Assembly: GCF_003344625.1 (NCBI RefSeq)
Contig: NZ_QPKJ02000003.1
Coordinates: forward strand, 248,001 to 312,000
DNA length: 64,000 nt
Reading direction: 5' to 3'
Origin: Solirubrobacter deserti
GTDB lineage: Bacteria; Actinomycetota; Thermoleophilia; Solirubrobacterales; Solirubrobacteraceae
The notes beneath the pieces were generated by a model that was given only the letters and a program-made list of their open reading frames with translations, was not told where the DNA came from and did not search any database. Positions 40,283 through 50,005 of the stretch are shown here, piece after piece; the first letter of the stretch is position 1; each line of letters begins with the position of its first letter. The position numbers were made by a program, and so were the translations under genes.

Positions 40283-41671
40283 TCACTGACCCAGGGCTTG
40301 GAGGACCTGCTTGGCGATCGGGGCCGCGACCGTGCCGCCCTGGCCCCGCTCGCGCTCGATGATCACGGCCACGGCGACGTCCTCGGTGAAGCCGATGAAC
40401 CACAGGTCGTTGATGCCCTGCTCGATGTTGATCTCGGCCGTGCCGGTCTTGCCCGCGACGGTGACGCCTTCCAGCGCCGCGGCCGTGCCGGAGCCCTCGC
40501 GCACCACGGAGCGCATCATCGTCGCGACCTTCTCGGCGCTGTCGCGGGACATCACACGCTCGGCCTGCTCGGGCATCGGCTCGTCGACCGTGCGCCCGTC
40601 CGGGTCGATGACGCGCTGCACGAGCCGCGGCTCCATCCGCACGCCGCCGTTGCCGATCGTCTGCGCGACGGTCGCCATCTGCAGCGGCGTGACCAGCAGC
40701 AGGCCCTGCCCGATCGCGGTGCGCCCGACGTCCACCCGGTCCGAGCGCATCGGCAGGATCTCGTTGCGCTCGGTGTCCCGCGGACCGCTGGAGAACATCT
40801 GCGTGTCCGGGTAGTCCATCGGCGGCTTCTCCCCGAAGCCGAAGCGATCCATGTACTCCTGCATGCGCTCGCGCCCGAGCTTGACGCCGACGTCCGCCCA
40901 CACCGTGTTGACGGAGTTGGTGAGGGCCTCGGTGAGCGTGATGTCGCCATAGCTCTGCTGCTGGAAGTTGTTCAGCGGCGTCCCCGAGATCACCTTCCCG
41001 TTGCGACCGTTCACCCGCGACTCGGGCTGGTAGCGGCCGGAGTCGATCGCCGCCGTGGCCGTGACGGTCTTGAACGTCGAGCCGGGCGGATACAGGCCCT
41101 GGGTGGCGCGGTTGAACGTGCTCTCGGCCTCCTGCGGCTTGTCCGGGTCGAACGACGGCGTGCCCGCCATGACCTTCACGGACCCGTCGCGGACGCCGAG
41201 CGCGACGACCGCGCCCTTGTGCCCCTGCAGCAGGTCGTAGGCCAGCTCCTGCGCGCGCGGGACGAGCGTGGTCTGCAGGTCGTCGCCGATCTGCGGCTCG
41301 GTGATCAGCGAGTCCACGAGGCTCGTGAGCTCCTCCTTGCGGCCGACGAGCGCGTCGTTGTAGTACGCCTCCAGGCCCTGGCGGCCGAAGCGCACGTTGT
41401 CGAAGCCGATCGGCAGCGCGAACAGGCGTCCCGTGGGGTAGCGGCGACCGTAGCGGTCGCCTGACAGGCGCGTGCTGCCGGCCAGCACGTCCCCGTTGGC
41501 CGCGCGGATCACGCCGCGCTTGATGCGCTGCTCCTCGATCCGCACGCGCGCGTTCTTCGGGTTCTCGCGCAGCTGCTGCTCACCGAACACCGCCCAGCGG
41601 GACGTGAAGCCGATCAGCACCGCGAACAGCAACAGGAAGACCATGAAGAGGCGGTAGATCGGGACGTTCAT
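40283..41671 (-). CDS. pbpA: Penicillin-binding protein (transpeptidase), PbpA type
   Basis: Class B transpeptidase partner of the neighbouring RodA/FtsW. 462 residues: N-terminal anchor (about 6-24), then transpeptidase domain with active-site STFK at 198-201, SVN at 253-255 and KTGT at 408-411, all intact. Short non-catalytic domain as in mycobacterial PbpA. ATG overlaps the rodA stop by 4 bp. Confidence 0.95.
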   Translation of the reverse strand: MNVPIYRLFMVFLLLFAVLIGFTSRWAVFGEQQLRENPKNARVRIEEQRIKRGVIRAANGDVLAGSTRLSGDRYGRRYPTGRLFALPIGFDNVRFGRQGLEAYYNDALVGRKEELTSLVDSLITEPQIGDDLQTTLVPRAQELAYDLLQGHKGAVVALGVRDGSVKVMAGTPSFDPDKPQEAESTFNRATQGLYPPGSTFKTVTATAAIDSGRYQPESRVNGRNGKVISGTPLNNFQQQSYGDITLTEALTNSVNTVWADVGVKLGRERMQEYMDRFGFGEKPPMDYPDTQMFSSGPRDTERNEILPMRSDRVDVGRTAIGQGLLLVTPLQMATVAQTIGNGGVRMEPRLVQRVIDPDGRTVDEPMPEQAERVMSRDSAEKVATMMRSVVREGSGTAAALEGVTVAGKTGTAEINIEQGINDLWFIGFTEDVAVAVIIERERGQGGTVAAPIAKQVLQALGQ

Positions 41672-42966
41672 GCGGGCCTGCGCGCTCGGTTGGAGATCAG
41701 CAGCAGCAGCGCCAGCAGGATGAAGTTCGCGACGATCGAGGATCCGCCGTAGCTCACGAAGGGAAGGGTGACGCCCGTGAGCGGGATCACGCGCGTGACG
41801 CCGCCCACGATCACGAACACCTGCAGCGCCATGACGGCCGTCAGGCCAGTCGCCAGCAGCTTGGAGAAGCTGTCGGTCGCGAGCGTGGCGATCTTGAAGC
41901 CGCGCTCGGCGATCAGCAGGTAGGTGGCGATCACGCCCGCGCCGCCGAGCAGGCCGAGGTCGTTGACGATGACGGCGAAGATCATGTCCGTCTCCGGCGC
42001 CGGGATCAGCGGCCCGCCGTCGGGCACGCGCAGGACGGCGGCGCCGAGGCCGCGGCCGAAGAGCCCGCCGTCCGCCATCGCGAACATGCCGTTGGCGATC
42101 TGGTACGAGCCGCCCGGCTGGTCATACAGGCCGGGCGCGAACGGGTTCAGCCAGACGTCGATGCGGTCCTGCACGTGGCCGACCGTCGAGGAGAAGAACC
42201 ATGCGCCGGCCGCGAACATCAGCAGCCCGATGACCACGAAGCTGAGCCGGTTGGTGGCCACGTACAGCAGCGCCAGGAACGCGCCGAAGTACATCAGCGA
42301 CGAGCCGAGATCGCGGATGAACACGAGCATGAACATCGCCGCGCCCCAGACCACGAGCAGCGGGCCGAGGTGCTTGAGCGGTGGGATCGTCACGCCCAGG
42401 ATGCGTCGCGAGCCCTGCACCAGCACGCGCCGCGTGTCCTGCAGGTAGGCGGCGAGGAAGATGACGATCGCGATCTTGCCCAGCTCGGAGGGCTGGAACG
42501 AGATCGGGCCGATGCGCACGCCCAGGTACGCCCCGTTGACCTGCTCGCCGATGCCCGGCACGCGCGGGAGCAGCAACAGCAGCAGGCCGGCGAACGCGAT
42601 CGTGTAGCGGTAGCGCTCCAGCAACCGGAAGTCGCGCAACAGGAAGATCGTGAGCGCGAACGCGATCAGGCCGATCACGAACCACTGCGCCTGGACGCGC
42701 GCGAGGTCCTCGTCGATCCGGTAGATGACGACCAGCCCGAAGCACGCAAGGACCGCGACCAGCGGGAACAGGTACGGGTCCGCGTACGGCAGCGTGAAGC
42801 GGATCACGAGGTGCGCGACGAAGCACAGCCCGAGGAACATCCCGCCGTACGTCAGCGAGACGTTCGAGAGCAGCTCGTTGCGCTGGATGAAGATCGCGGC
42901 GAACCCGGCGGTGAGAAGCAGGGACGCCGGGATCAGCGCCATCAGCTCGCGGTTGCGGGCCGACAT
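41668..42966 (-). CDS. rodA: RodA/FtsW/SpoVE family peptidoglycan polymerase
   Basis: SEDS glycosyltransferase that polymerises lipid II. 432 residues with about ten membrane helices; the conserved segment QPSELGKIAIVIFLA and the C-terminal LTGVTLPFVSYGGSSIVANF are present. Gene order with pbpA favours RodA over FtsW (inference). TAG of the phosphatase is followed directly by its ATG. Confidence 0.94.
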   Translation of the reverse strand: MSARNRELMALIPASLLLTAGFAAIFIQRNELLSNVSLTYGGMFLGLCFVAHLVIRFTLPYADPYLFPLVAVLACFGLVVIYRIDEDLARVQAQWFVIGLIAFALTIFLLRDFRLLERYRYTIAFAGLLLLLLPRVPGIGEQVNGAYLGVRIGPISFQPSELGKIAIVIFLAAYLQDTRRVLVQGSRRILGVTIPPLKHLGPLLVVWGAAMFMLVFIRDLGSSLMYFGAFLALLYVATNRLSFVVIGLLMFAAGAWFFSSTVGHVQDRIDVWLNPFAPGLYDQPGGSYQIANGMFAMADGGLFGRGLGAAVLRVPDGGPLIPAPETDMIFAVIVNDLGLLGGAGVIATYLLIAERGFKIATLATDSFSKLLATGLTAVMALQVFVIVGGVTRVIPLTGVTLPFVSYGGSSIVANFILLALLLLISNRARRPA

Positions 42967-44322
42967 CTAGGAGATGCGGCCTTCTTCGAGGGCTCTGACC
43001 AACCCCTCGGCGTCGTCCTTGGAGCGCAGCTTGTGGTCGGTGAAGGTGGAACGACGGCGCGCAGGGACGCTCTGGAGGGTCACCCCGGAGTGCTTGACCG
43101 GCTGATAGAGCTCGATGCCGAGCGGGAGTTCGTACGGCAGGCCGTGGTAGAGCGTCACCACGTTCCCCCGGGTGTCGTCGACGCCGACGAAGTACACCTG
43201 TCGCGTCGCGAGCCAGAAGGCGGCGAGCAGGCCGACCAGGCTTCCGAACGCGATCAGCTTCCCGGGCGAGAAGAGCCGGCGGACGCCTCGGCGGCGCGGC
43301 GCTGCGGGCCGGCGAGGCGGCGCGTGGGTGCGTGCCTCCTCGTCTTCGATGAGCTGCGCGCGCGGGCGCACCGCGGACAGCGCGACGGTGCCGGAGGCGC
43401 GGTACTCCGCCTCGGCCTCGTCGGAGGCGCGGCCGCGGACGGCGTCGGTGCCGCGCGTGTGGCCGGTCGGCCGGCTCACGCCCTGGCGCGGCTCGACGGC
43501 CTCGCCGGCGAACGTCTGGTACTCGCTGGTGTCGCCCTCGCCGTCGTCCTCCGGGATCTCGTACGCCTCGGTCGGCGTGTCCAGCGCCGAGGACACCGGC
43601 GCGTCCACTTCTTCGAGCCGGAACAGGATCACCGTGATGTTGTCGCGCCCGCCGTTGGCGTTGGCGGCGGCGATCAGGGAACGGCCGAGGTCGGCGAGCG
43701 GACGATCGTCGCCGACCAGCATCGGCTTGAGGTCGGGCTCGCGCACCATCGCCGTCAGCCCGTCCGAGCACAGCAGGAACAGGTCGCCGGCCTGGGCGCG
43801 CTCCTCGAACACGTCCACCTGGACGTCGGGCTCCGGGCCGAGCGCGCGCGTGATCACGGAGCGCTGCGGGTGCGTCTCGGCCTGGTCCGGCGTGAGCTTG
43901 CCGCGCTTGATGAGTTCCTCGACGAGCGAGTGGTCCTCGGTCAGCCGCGTCAGCTCGCCGTCGCGCGCCACGTAGCAGCGCGAGTCGCCGACGTGGGCGA
44001 TCGTGACCACGTTCTCGCCCACGTGCGCGGCGGTCACCGTCGTCCCCATCCCGGCCCGCCCGGACTGCGTGCGCGAGCGCTCGTGGATGTGCCGGTTCGC
44101 CTCCTCGATGATGTGCCGCAGCCCCGGGCCGGGCGCGGTGCCGTCCGGCAACCCGCCCGTGAAGGACTCGACCGCCATCTCCGACGCGACCTCGCCCGCC
44201 TGCGCGCCGCCCATGCCGTCGGCGACGACGAACAGCGGGGCGCGCACGAAGTAGTTGTCCTCGTTGCCCTGCCGTTGCAGGCCGAGGTCGGACCCGTGCC
44301 AGTGCTCAGAGATTCTCAGCAT
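42967..44322 (-). CDS. pstP: PP2C-family Ser/Thr phosphatase PstP
   Basis: Reverses PknB-type phosphorylation. 451 residues: PP2C domain 1-235 with metal-binding Asp22 (QGNEDNYFV) and Asp35 (VADGMGG), VAHVGDSRCY-like motif (IAHVGDSRCYVARD), and GGRDNITVILF; then an acidic linker, one transmembrane helix (near 335-355) and an about 90-residue extracellular tail. Directly upstream of rodA with no gap. Confidence 0.95.
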   Translation of the reverse strand: MLRISEHWHGSDLGLQRQGNEDNYFVRAPLFVVADGMGGAQAGEVASEMAVESFTGGLPDGTAPGPGLRHIIEEANRHIHERSRTQSGRAGMGTTVTAAHVGENVVTIAHVGDSRCYVARDGELTRLTEDHSLVEELIKRGKLTPDQAETHPQRSVITRALGPEPDVQVDVFEERAQAGDLFLLCSDGLTAMVREPDLKPMLVGDDRPLADLGRSLIAAANANGGRDNITVILFRLEEVDAPVSSALDTPTEAYEIPEDDGEGDTSEYQTFAGEAVEPRQGVSRPTGHTRGTDAVRGRASDEAEAEYRASGTVALSAVRPRAQLIEDEEARTHAPPRRPAAPRRRGVRRLFSPGKLIAFGSLVGLLAAFWLATRQVYFVGVDDTRGNVVTLYHGLPYELPLGIELYQPVKHSGVTLQSVPARRRSTFTDHKLRSKDDAEGLVRALEEGRIS

Positions 44323-44814
44323 CTACCGCTCGAAGGAGAACTCGCTGTCGCCGATCCGGATCATGTCGCCCGGGTGCAGGGGCTGTGCTCCGCGCAGCGG
44401 CTCACCGTTGAGATACGTGCCGTTCGTGGAGCCGAGATCCTCCAAGACCATCACATCCCCCTGTGGGACGAGGCGTGCGTGCTGTGAGGACGCGAACCCG
44501 TCCTCGAGCCGGATGTCGGCCTGGTCTCCGCGCCCCAGCAAGGCTCCCTCGGTGAGATCATAGGCGGAGCCCGCCGCGAGCCCCGCCGCCGTGCGCACCC
44601 GCAGCTTGGGACGCCCGCGCTGCGGCGGTGTCGACGGCGCCGACGCGGAGTGCATGCCGGTCGCGCCCTCGACGTCCGCGCTCGGACCCGTGTACGCCGC
44701 CTCCGTCCCGCGCCGCAGGTCCTTGAGCGCGGAGCGCGCGACCCACAGCAGGAACAGGTACAGCACGGCGAGGAAGCCGAACTTGAGCGCGACGGAGACC
44801 GGTTCCAGTTCCAT
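44323..44814 (-). CDS. fhaB: FHA-domain membrane protein (FhaB/FipA type)
   Basis: Phosphothreonine reader linked to cell division and wall synthesis. 163 residues: transmembrane helix (about 9-26), linker, C-terminal FHA domain (about 85-160) with GRGDQADIRL, SSQHARL and LGSTNGTYLNG. Stop directly abuts the pstP ATG. Confidence 0.92.
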   Translation of the reverse strand: MELEPVSVALKFGFLAVLYLFLLWVARSALKDLRRGTEAAYTGPSADVEGATGMHSASAPSTPPQRGRPKLRVRTAAGLAAGSAYDLTEGALLGRGDQADIRLEDGFASSQHARLVPQGDVMVLEDLGSTNGTYLNGEPLRGAQPLHPGDMIRIGDSEFSFER

Positions 44815-44817
44815 CCG

Positions 44818-45576
44818 CTACTCCAGCTCGAAGCTCACGCGCGAGGTGCCGAGCTCGATCACGTCGCCGTCGCGGATGGACTGCGGGCCGGTCACGCGCC
44901 GCCCGTTGACCTTGATGCCGTTCGTGGAGCCCAGGTCGTTGACGATCCACGATCCGCCGGACGGCCGCACCTCCGCGTGCCGCCGCGAGACGTTCGGGTC
45001 GTCGAGCACGACGTCGCAGTCGCGGCTGCGGCCCATCACCGCGCCGCGCGAGGACACGGTGTGCGTGCCGGCGCCATCGACGTGCAGGCGCGCCTGGCCG
45101 CGCTGCGGGTGCGGCTCGCGCAGCGGCTCGCTGAGCCGCGCCGACGCCGAGTAGACCTGCGTGTGACCCTCGTCACCCTGGCTCGGTGGCTCGTGCTCGC
45201 GTCCCGACGGCTTGACGAGCCGCGCCTGGATGCCGAACTCGCCCAGGCGCAGGCGCTCGTCGGTCCGGAAGGAGATCTTCGGGCTCGTCATCAACGCGAT
45301 CTTCTCGCGGCGCGCGTGTTCGAGCAGGTACCCCGCGAGCTCCTGCGCGAGCTCGTCCTCGTAGCCCTCGAACTGCTTGCGGTCCTCGGTCGACAGCCAC
45401 ACGGCGTACTCATTGGGGGCGTAGACGCGCGAAAGCGACTGGACCTTATGGTCCTCCATCTCCTTGGCGAGCTTGCGCGCGATCTCGACCGGCCGCACCT
45501 CGGACTTGAAGGCACGCGAGAACGTGCCCTCGACGAGCCCGGCGAGCTTGGATTCGAGGTTGCGCAGTACGCTCAT
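44818..45576 (-). CDS. fhaA: DUF3662-FHA protein (FhaA type)
   Basis: 252 residues: N-terminal DUF3662 domain (about 1-115, starting MSVLRNLESKLAGLVEGTFS), linker, C-terminal FHA domain (about 165-250) with MGRSRDCDVVL, VSRRHAEVR and LGSTNGIKVNG. In mycobacteria FhaA controls the flippase MviN and is phosphorylated by PknB; here it is the first of the fhaA-fhaB-pstP-rodA-pbpA-pknB-ddl gene run. Confidence 0.94.
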   Translation of the reverse strand: MSVLRNLESKLAGLVEGTFSRAFKSEVRPVEIARKLAKEMEDHKVQSLSRVYAPNEYAVWLSTEDRKQFEGYEDELAQELAGYLLEHARREKIALMTSPKISFRTDERLRLGEFGIQARLVKPSGREHEPPSQGDEGHTQVYSASARLSEPLREPHPQRGQARLHVDGAGTHTVSSRGAVMGRSRDCDVVLDDPNVSRRHAEVRPSGGSWIVNDLGSTNGIKVNGRRVTGPQSIRDGDVIELGTSRVSFELE

Positions 45577-45632
45577 GCGCCGCTACGCGGATCGGAGGCC
45601 ATGATTGCCGGTGCACAGTATCCGGCCTTGGG

Positions 45633-47348
45633 TCATGGCTCCACCACCGGAGCCCGCCGGAGGTGGGGGATTGTCACCGCGAACGCCCCCGCGAAAACGC
45701 TCGCGAGCACGGCGTGACGCGGTTCGGCGACGCCGATCGCATCCGCCGCGGCGACCGTCGCGCCGCCGAGCGCGGCGGCCCAGGCGGACGCCGCGACCAG
45801 GTCGAGCGCGAGGAAGCGGCCGCGCACGAGCCACGGCAGGACGGCCGCGGCCGCCGCCCAGACGAGTGCGTAGAGCAGCACGCCGCTCTCGGCGAGCGGC
45901 CGCAGCACGAGGTCGACGGCCTCGTCGACGTTCGCGCCGCGCACGAGCGCCGGATCGCCCGAGGCGACGGCGAGAGCCGCGGCGGGCTCGTCGGCGCCGG
46001 CGACCGCGCGGGCTCCTCCGGTGCCTTCGCCGGCCAGCAGCATCGCGCGGCCCAGCAGCGGCGCGGCCAGCAGCGCCCACCACGCACCCAGCGCCCCCAG
46101 CGCCGCGCGCGCGAACCACCCGCGCGCCTGGCCCGCGAGCGCGGGGAACACGCCGGCGAGCGTCGCCAGCCCCAGCAGCGGAGCGAGCGCGGGCACCGAC
46201 CACAGCGGGCCGTGGCGGCGCAGCAGCAACGGCACCGGGGCGAGCGCGAAGCCGATCAGCAGCGCGGCGCCCGGGTGCTCGACCGAGACCGCGGCGACCG
46301 TCGCCACCGCCGTCGCCAGCCAGCCCAGGCGCGGCAGCAGGGCGACCGCGAGCACGGCGGCGAGCGCCGGGAGCGCGGGCTGCTCGGCCCAGGCCAGCGC
46401 GGCGGCACACAGCCCGCCGGCGGCCACCGCGGCCAGTGCCCGATCGAGCCCGCGTGGGACGTCGTGGCCGCCCTCCCAGGTCGCGACCGTCCCGCCCTCG
46501 TCGGAGACCTCGGGCAGCGCGTCCTCGAGCGCCGCCGCCAGGTCCTCGAGCGTCCCACGCTCGCCCGGCTTGGGGCGGACGGCGCGGTCGATCGCCGCGC
46601 ACAGCTCCGGCGGCAGGTCCTTGCGATGGCGCTTGAGCGGCGGGAGCACGGTGCCGACGCGCTTGGCCGTCGCAGCCGGCGAGCCCGCGCGCACGGGATG
46701 GACGCCCGCCAGCGCCTCGTAGAGCACGAGCGCGAGGCTGTAGAGGTCGCAGCGGTGGTCGATCCGCTTGCCCTCGGCCTGCTCGGGCGCCATGTAGGCC
46801 AACGTGCCGACCACGTCGCCCGTGCGGGTCAGCGGCTCGTCACCGGCGAGGTGCGCGACGCCGAAGTCGGCCAGCTTGGCCACGCCCGCGGCCGAGCGCG
46901 GCGCTTCGGGGATCAGGACGTTCTGCGGCTTGACGTCGCGGTGCACGACGCCGCGCTCGTGCGCGTGCGCGAGCGCGCCGCACAGCGCCCGGCCGATCGC
47001 GAGCACGTCGCGGTCGCTGAGCAGGCCCTCGGCGTTGAGGTCGTCGACGGTGCGCCCGTACACGAGCTCGGAGACCAGATAGCGGGCCTGGTCGTCCTGG
47101 CCCGCGTCGAAGATCGCGACGATGCCCGGGTGGTCGAGCCGGCCGGCCGCGAGCGCCTCGCGCTGCGCGCGGGTGGGATCGCCGCCGCCCGACGGGATCA
47201 CCTTGACCGCGACGGGGCGCTGCAGCCGCTCGTCCGTGGCGGCGTAGACGGTCCCGAACCCGCCCGCGCCGAGCCGCTGGCCGAGCCGGTACCGGTTCAG
47301 GACGAGGTCGGCCGCGAGCGGCGTTCCCAGCTCGTCCGTGATCTCCAT
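45633..47348 (-). CDS. Ser/Thr protein kinase with polytopic membrane C-terminus
   Basis: 571 residues from the ATG at 47348. Kinase domain (about 17-275) with GAGGFGTVY, Lys49, HRDVKPQN, DFG and APEQAEGK. From about residue 300 on, eight to ten Ala/Leu-rich membrane segments separated by short loops, with no ectodomain; such membrane-bundle kinases are much rarer than single-pass ones. A longer in-frame reading upstream to 48.85 kb is antisense to real genes and rejected. 56 bp upstream of fhaA, so possibly cotranscribed with the wall-signalling genes. Confidence 0.87.
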   Translation of the reverse strand: MEITDELGTPLAADLVLNRYRLGQRLGAGGFGTVYAATDERLQRPVAVKVIPSGGGDPTRAQREALAAGRLDHPGIVAIFDAGQDDQARYLVSELVYGRTVDDLNAEGLLSDRDVLAIGRALCGALAHAHERGVVHRDVKPQNVLIPEAPRSAAGVAKLADFGVAHLAGDEPLTRTGDVVGTLAYMAPEQAEGKRIDHRCDLYSLALVLYEALAGVHPVRAGSPAATAKRVGTVLPPLKRHRKDLPPELCAAIDRAVRPKPGERGTLEDLAAALEDALPEVSDEGGTVATWEGGHDVPRGLDRALAAVAAGGLCAAALAWAEQPALPALAAVLAVALLPRLGWLATAVATVAAVSVEHPGAALLIGFALAPVPLLLRRHGPLWSVPALAPLLGLATLAGVFPALAGQARGWFARAALGALGAWWALLAAPLLGRAMLLAGEGTGGARAVAGADEPAAALAVASGDPALVRGANVDEAVDLVLRPLAESGVLLYALVWAAAAAVLPWLVRGRFLALDLVAASAWAAALGGATVAAADAIGVAEPRHAVLASVFAGAFAVTIPHLRRAPVVEP

Positions 47349-47435
47349 TTGAAGGCGATTTCGCTGCAACGGCGTAATTCCCTCCGATCCCCCTGTCATC
47401 CTGGGAAGACCAGTCGCCGCTGAGGAGACCTCAAC

Positions 47436-48599
47436 TTGTCCTTCTTCGACGAGGACGACGAACCCACTCGCACCACCTCGCGCACCCGTACACAGGCGCG
47501 AGTTCGCCCGCGCAGTGGTCGCCCCTCCGGTGGGGCCGCCGCCCCTGACGCGCAAGCCCTGCTCGTCCGCCGCATGGTGGCGGTGGTCGTCGGCGCGCTG
47601 GTGCTGTTCGCGCTCTTCTTCCTCGTGCGCTCGTGCAACGACTCGCGCACGGACAACGCGCTCCGGGAGTACAACCGCCAGGTCGCCGGCATCGCCACCA
47701 CCTCGCGGCAGACCGGCGAGCGGTTGTTCGAGGCGATGGGCCGGGCCGGCGAGGGCTCGCCGAACGACCTGTTCGCGGAGATCAACTCGTTCAAGGCCAC
47801 GGCGGAGCAGTCGCTGACGCAGGCGCAGGACCTCAGCGTGCCCGGCGAGATGGTGGACGCCCAGCAGGCGCTGTTGATCGCGCTCGAGCTGCGGCGCGAC
47901 GGGCTGGAGGCGATCTCCCAGGACATCCGGAACGCGCTCGGCGACGAGGGTGAGACGGCGGACGCCGCGATCGAGGCCATCGCCGGCCAGAACCAGGCGT
48001 TCAACGCCTCGGACGTCATCTACAAGGCGCGCGTGCAGCCGTTCATCAAAGACGCGCTGGACAAGGCCGAGGTCACGGGGCAGGAGATCCCGCCGTCGCG
48101 GTTCATGAACGACATCTCGTGGGTCTCGCCCCCGTTCGTCGCCTCCGAGCTCGATCAGCAGCTCTCCACGGGCGGCGAGGACGGCGACGGCAACACCCGC
48201 CAGAGCGCGGAGTGCACCGGCCCGGGCCTGCACGGCTCCGGTCTGAACGCCACCTCGTTCGGGGAGACCACGCTGCAGCCGGGCACGTCGAACCGGCTCA
48301 CCTACAGCGACGGGCAGCGGTTCCTCGTCTCGTTCGCCAACCAGGGCGAGAACGACGAGTTCAACATCAAGGTGTCGGTGAAGATCTCCCGCTCCAGCGG
48401 CGACGGCGAGACGATCACGCTGCAGAAGACCGTCCCGCGCGTCGCGCAGGGTGAGACGGTCCAGGTCGAGCTCCCGCTCACCGAGGAACCGCCGATCGGG
48501 ACCGCGCTGAACATCGCGGTCACCGTGGCCGCGGCGCCGTGCGAGGAGAAGACCGACAACAACAAGGCGACGTACCCGGCGCTCTTCGACCAGGGGTAG
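47436..48599 (+). CDS. Single-pass membrane protein of unknown function
   Basis: 387 residues from a TTG at 47436 with GAGGAG 8 bp upstream. Acidic/Arg-rich cytosolic N-terminus (1-43), transmembrane helix (about 45-65), a helical ectodomain (about 70-240) and a C-terminal beta-rich part (about 275-380; RLTYSDGQRFLVSFANQGEN, then PRVAQGETVQVELPL) resembling CARDB/invasion-like folds. The two extracellular Cys at ECTGPG and APCEEK may pair. Divergent from the membrane-bundle kinase with an 87-bp shared gap. Confidence 0.8.
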   Translation: MSFFDEDDEPTRTTSRTRTQARVRPRSGRPSGGAAAPDAQALLVRRMVAVVVGALVLFALFFLVRSCNDSRTDNALREYNRQVAGIATTSRQTGERLFEAMGRAGEGSPNDLFAEINSFKATAEQSLTQAQDLSVPGEMVDAQQALLIALELRRDGLEAISQDIRNALGDEGETADAAIEAIAGQNQAFNASDVIYKARVQPFIKDALDKAEVTGQEIPPSRFMNDISWVSPPFVASELDQQLSTGGEDGDGNTRQSAECTGPGLHGSGLNATSFGETTLQPGTSNRLTYSDGQRFLVSFANQGENDEFNIKVSVKISRSSGDGETITLQKTVPRVAQGETVQVELPLTEEPPIGTALNIAVTVAAAPCEEKTDNNKATYPALFDQG

Positions 48600-48609
48600 C
48601 CTCCCGGCC

Positions 48610-49137
48610 GTGTCGGAGTTTTCGGACGCGCCGGGGATCGTCGCGCTGGCCGCGGCGGGCGCGGCGCTGGTCGCGCTGATCTGGTTGCTGGTGCTGAGCA
48701 TCCGCTTCCGCCGCGTGCGCGGCGCGCAGCGGCTGGTGCTCGGCGACCACGGCCAGCGCGACCTGATCGAGCACGCGAGCGAGCTGCAGCGCGCGTTCGC
48801 GGCGCTGCACGCCCGCGTCGACGAGGTGTCCGAGCACCTCGCCGAGCGCATGGCCGCCGCCGAGGACCGACTGGACGGCGCGATCGCGTACCGGGCGCTC
48901 GTGCGCTATGACGCCTACAACGAGATGTCCGGCCACCAGTCCACGACGATCGCGCTGCTCGACGCCGACCACAACGGCGTGGTCCTGTCGTCGATCGTGC
49001 ACCGCGACTCCGCACGCCTGTACTGCAAGCAGGTCCATGGCGGCCGCGGCGAGCACCAGCTCTCGCCGGAGGAAGAGGAGGCGGTGCGGCTCGCGCTCGC
49101 CGGCGAGGTCGGTTCCGTGATGCTGGAGACGCAGTGA
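48610..49137 (+). CDS. DUF4446 family protein
   Basis: 175 residues: N-terminal transmembrane helix (about 8-30), a coiled-coil stretch (40-90) and the DUF4446 core with YDAYNEMSGHQSTTIALLDA and VVLSSIVHRDSARLYCK. Function unknown; common near phe or serine genes in Gram-positives. GTG start; stop overlaps pheA. Confidence 0.88.
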   Translation: MSEFSDAPGIVALAAAGAALVALIWLLVLSIRFRRVRGAQRLVLGDHGQRDLIEHASELQRAFAALHARVDEVSEHLAERMAAAEDRLDGAIAYRALVRYDAYNEMSGHQSTTIALLDADHNGVVLSSIVHRDSARLYCKQVHGGRGEHQLSPEEEEAVRLALAGEVGSVMLETQ

Positions 49138-49970
49138 GAGTCGCGTTCCTCGGCCCGCCGGGCACCGTCAGCGACGAAGCGCTCAACGGCGCGGCCCCCG
49201 AAGCGGAGGGCGTGCCGCTCGCCTCGCTGCGCGACGTCGTGCTCGCCGTGCAGGAGCAGCGGATCGAGCGCGCGCTGGTGCCGATCGAGAACGCGCTCGA
49301 GGGCGGCGTGGACCCGGTGCTCGACTGCCTCGCACTGGAGGCGGACGGGGTGTCGGTCGTCGGCGAGGTCGTGCAGCCCGTCTCCTACTGCCTCGCCGCG
49401 GGGCGCGAGCTCGCGCTCGAACAGGTGACGATGGTGCTCTCGCATCCCCAGGCGCTCGGCCAGTGCAAGCGCTGGATCGCCGAGCACCTGCCGCACGCGG
49501 CGGTCGTGCCCGCGGCCTCGACGGCCGAGGCGGTACGGATCGTGGCCGAGGACCCCGACGGGACCCGTGCGGCGATCGGGCCGCGGCTGGCCGCCCGCCG
49601 CTACGGCGCCGTGATGCTCGCCGAGGACTGCGAGGACGACCCCGGCAACGCGACGCGCTTCGGCTGGGTCGCGCGGACCGAGGCGGCGCCGCCGGCCCCG
49701 GACGAAGGGCCCGCGAAGACGATGCTCGTGTTCTGGGGCTCCGGCTCGGGCTCGCCCGGGTGGCTCGTCTCCTGCCTGGCCGTGTTCGCGTTCGCCGGCG
49801 TCAACCTGACCCGGATCGAGTCCCGTCCGCTGCGCCGGAAGATGGGCGAGTACATGTTCTTCCTGGACCTGGAGGGGTCCACGGCGCGGCCCGCCGTGGC
49901 CGGTGCCGTGGCGGATCTCCATAAGCACGCTCAGGTGGTTCGAGTCCTTGGCTCGTTCGGGAGTGCGTAA
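49134..49970 (+). CDS. pheA: Prephenate dehydratase
   Basis: Converts prephenate to phenylpyruvate in phenylalanine synthesis. 278 residues: periplasmic-binding-like catalytic part (1-180) with VAFLGPPGTVSDEAL, PIENALEGGV and the NATRF motif holding the catalytic Thr; C-terminal ACT domain (about 190-275) with LTRIESRP, the phenylalanine-binding motif, so feedback inhibition is expected. GTG start overlapping the DUF4446 stop. Confidence 0.94.
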   Translation: MRVAFLGPPGTVSDEALNGAAPEAEGVPLASLRDVVLAVQEQRIERALVPIENALEGGVDPVLDCLALEADGVSVVGEVVQPVSYCLAAGRELALEQVTMVLSHPQALGQCKRWIAEHLPHAAVVPAASTAEAVRIVAEDPDGTRAAIGPRLAARRYGAVMLAEDCEDDPGNATRFGWVARTEAAPPAPDEGPAKTMLVFWGSGSGSPGWLVSCLAVFAFAGVNLTRIESRPLRRKMGEYMFFLDLEGSTARPAVAGAVADLHKHAQVVRVLGSFGSA

Positions 49971-50005
49971 AGGGGTCCGAATGGACCGCTACACTCCCGA
50001 TCCAG

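Noticed and set aside
47349..48851. N-terminal extension of the membrane-bundle kinase to about 1070 residues
   Set aside because: The extension is antisense to two plus-strand genes and has no family sequence; the kinase starts normally at MEITDELGTP (47348).
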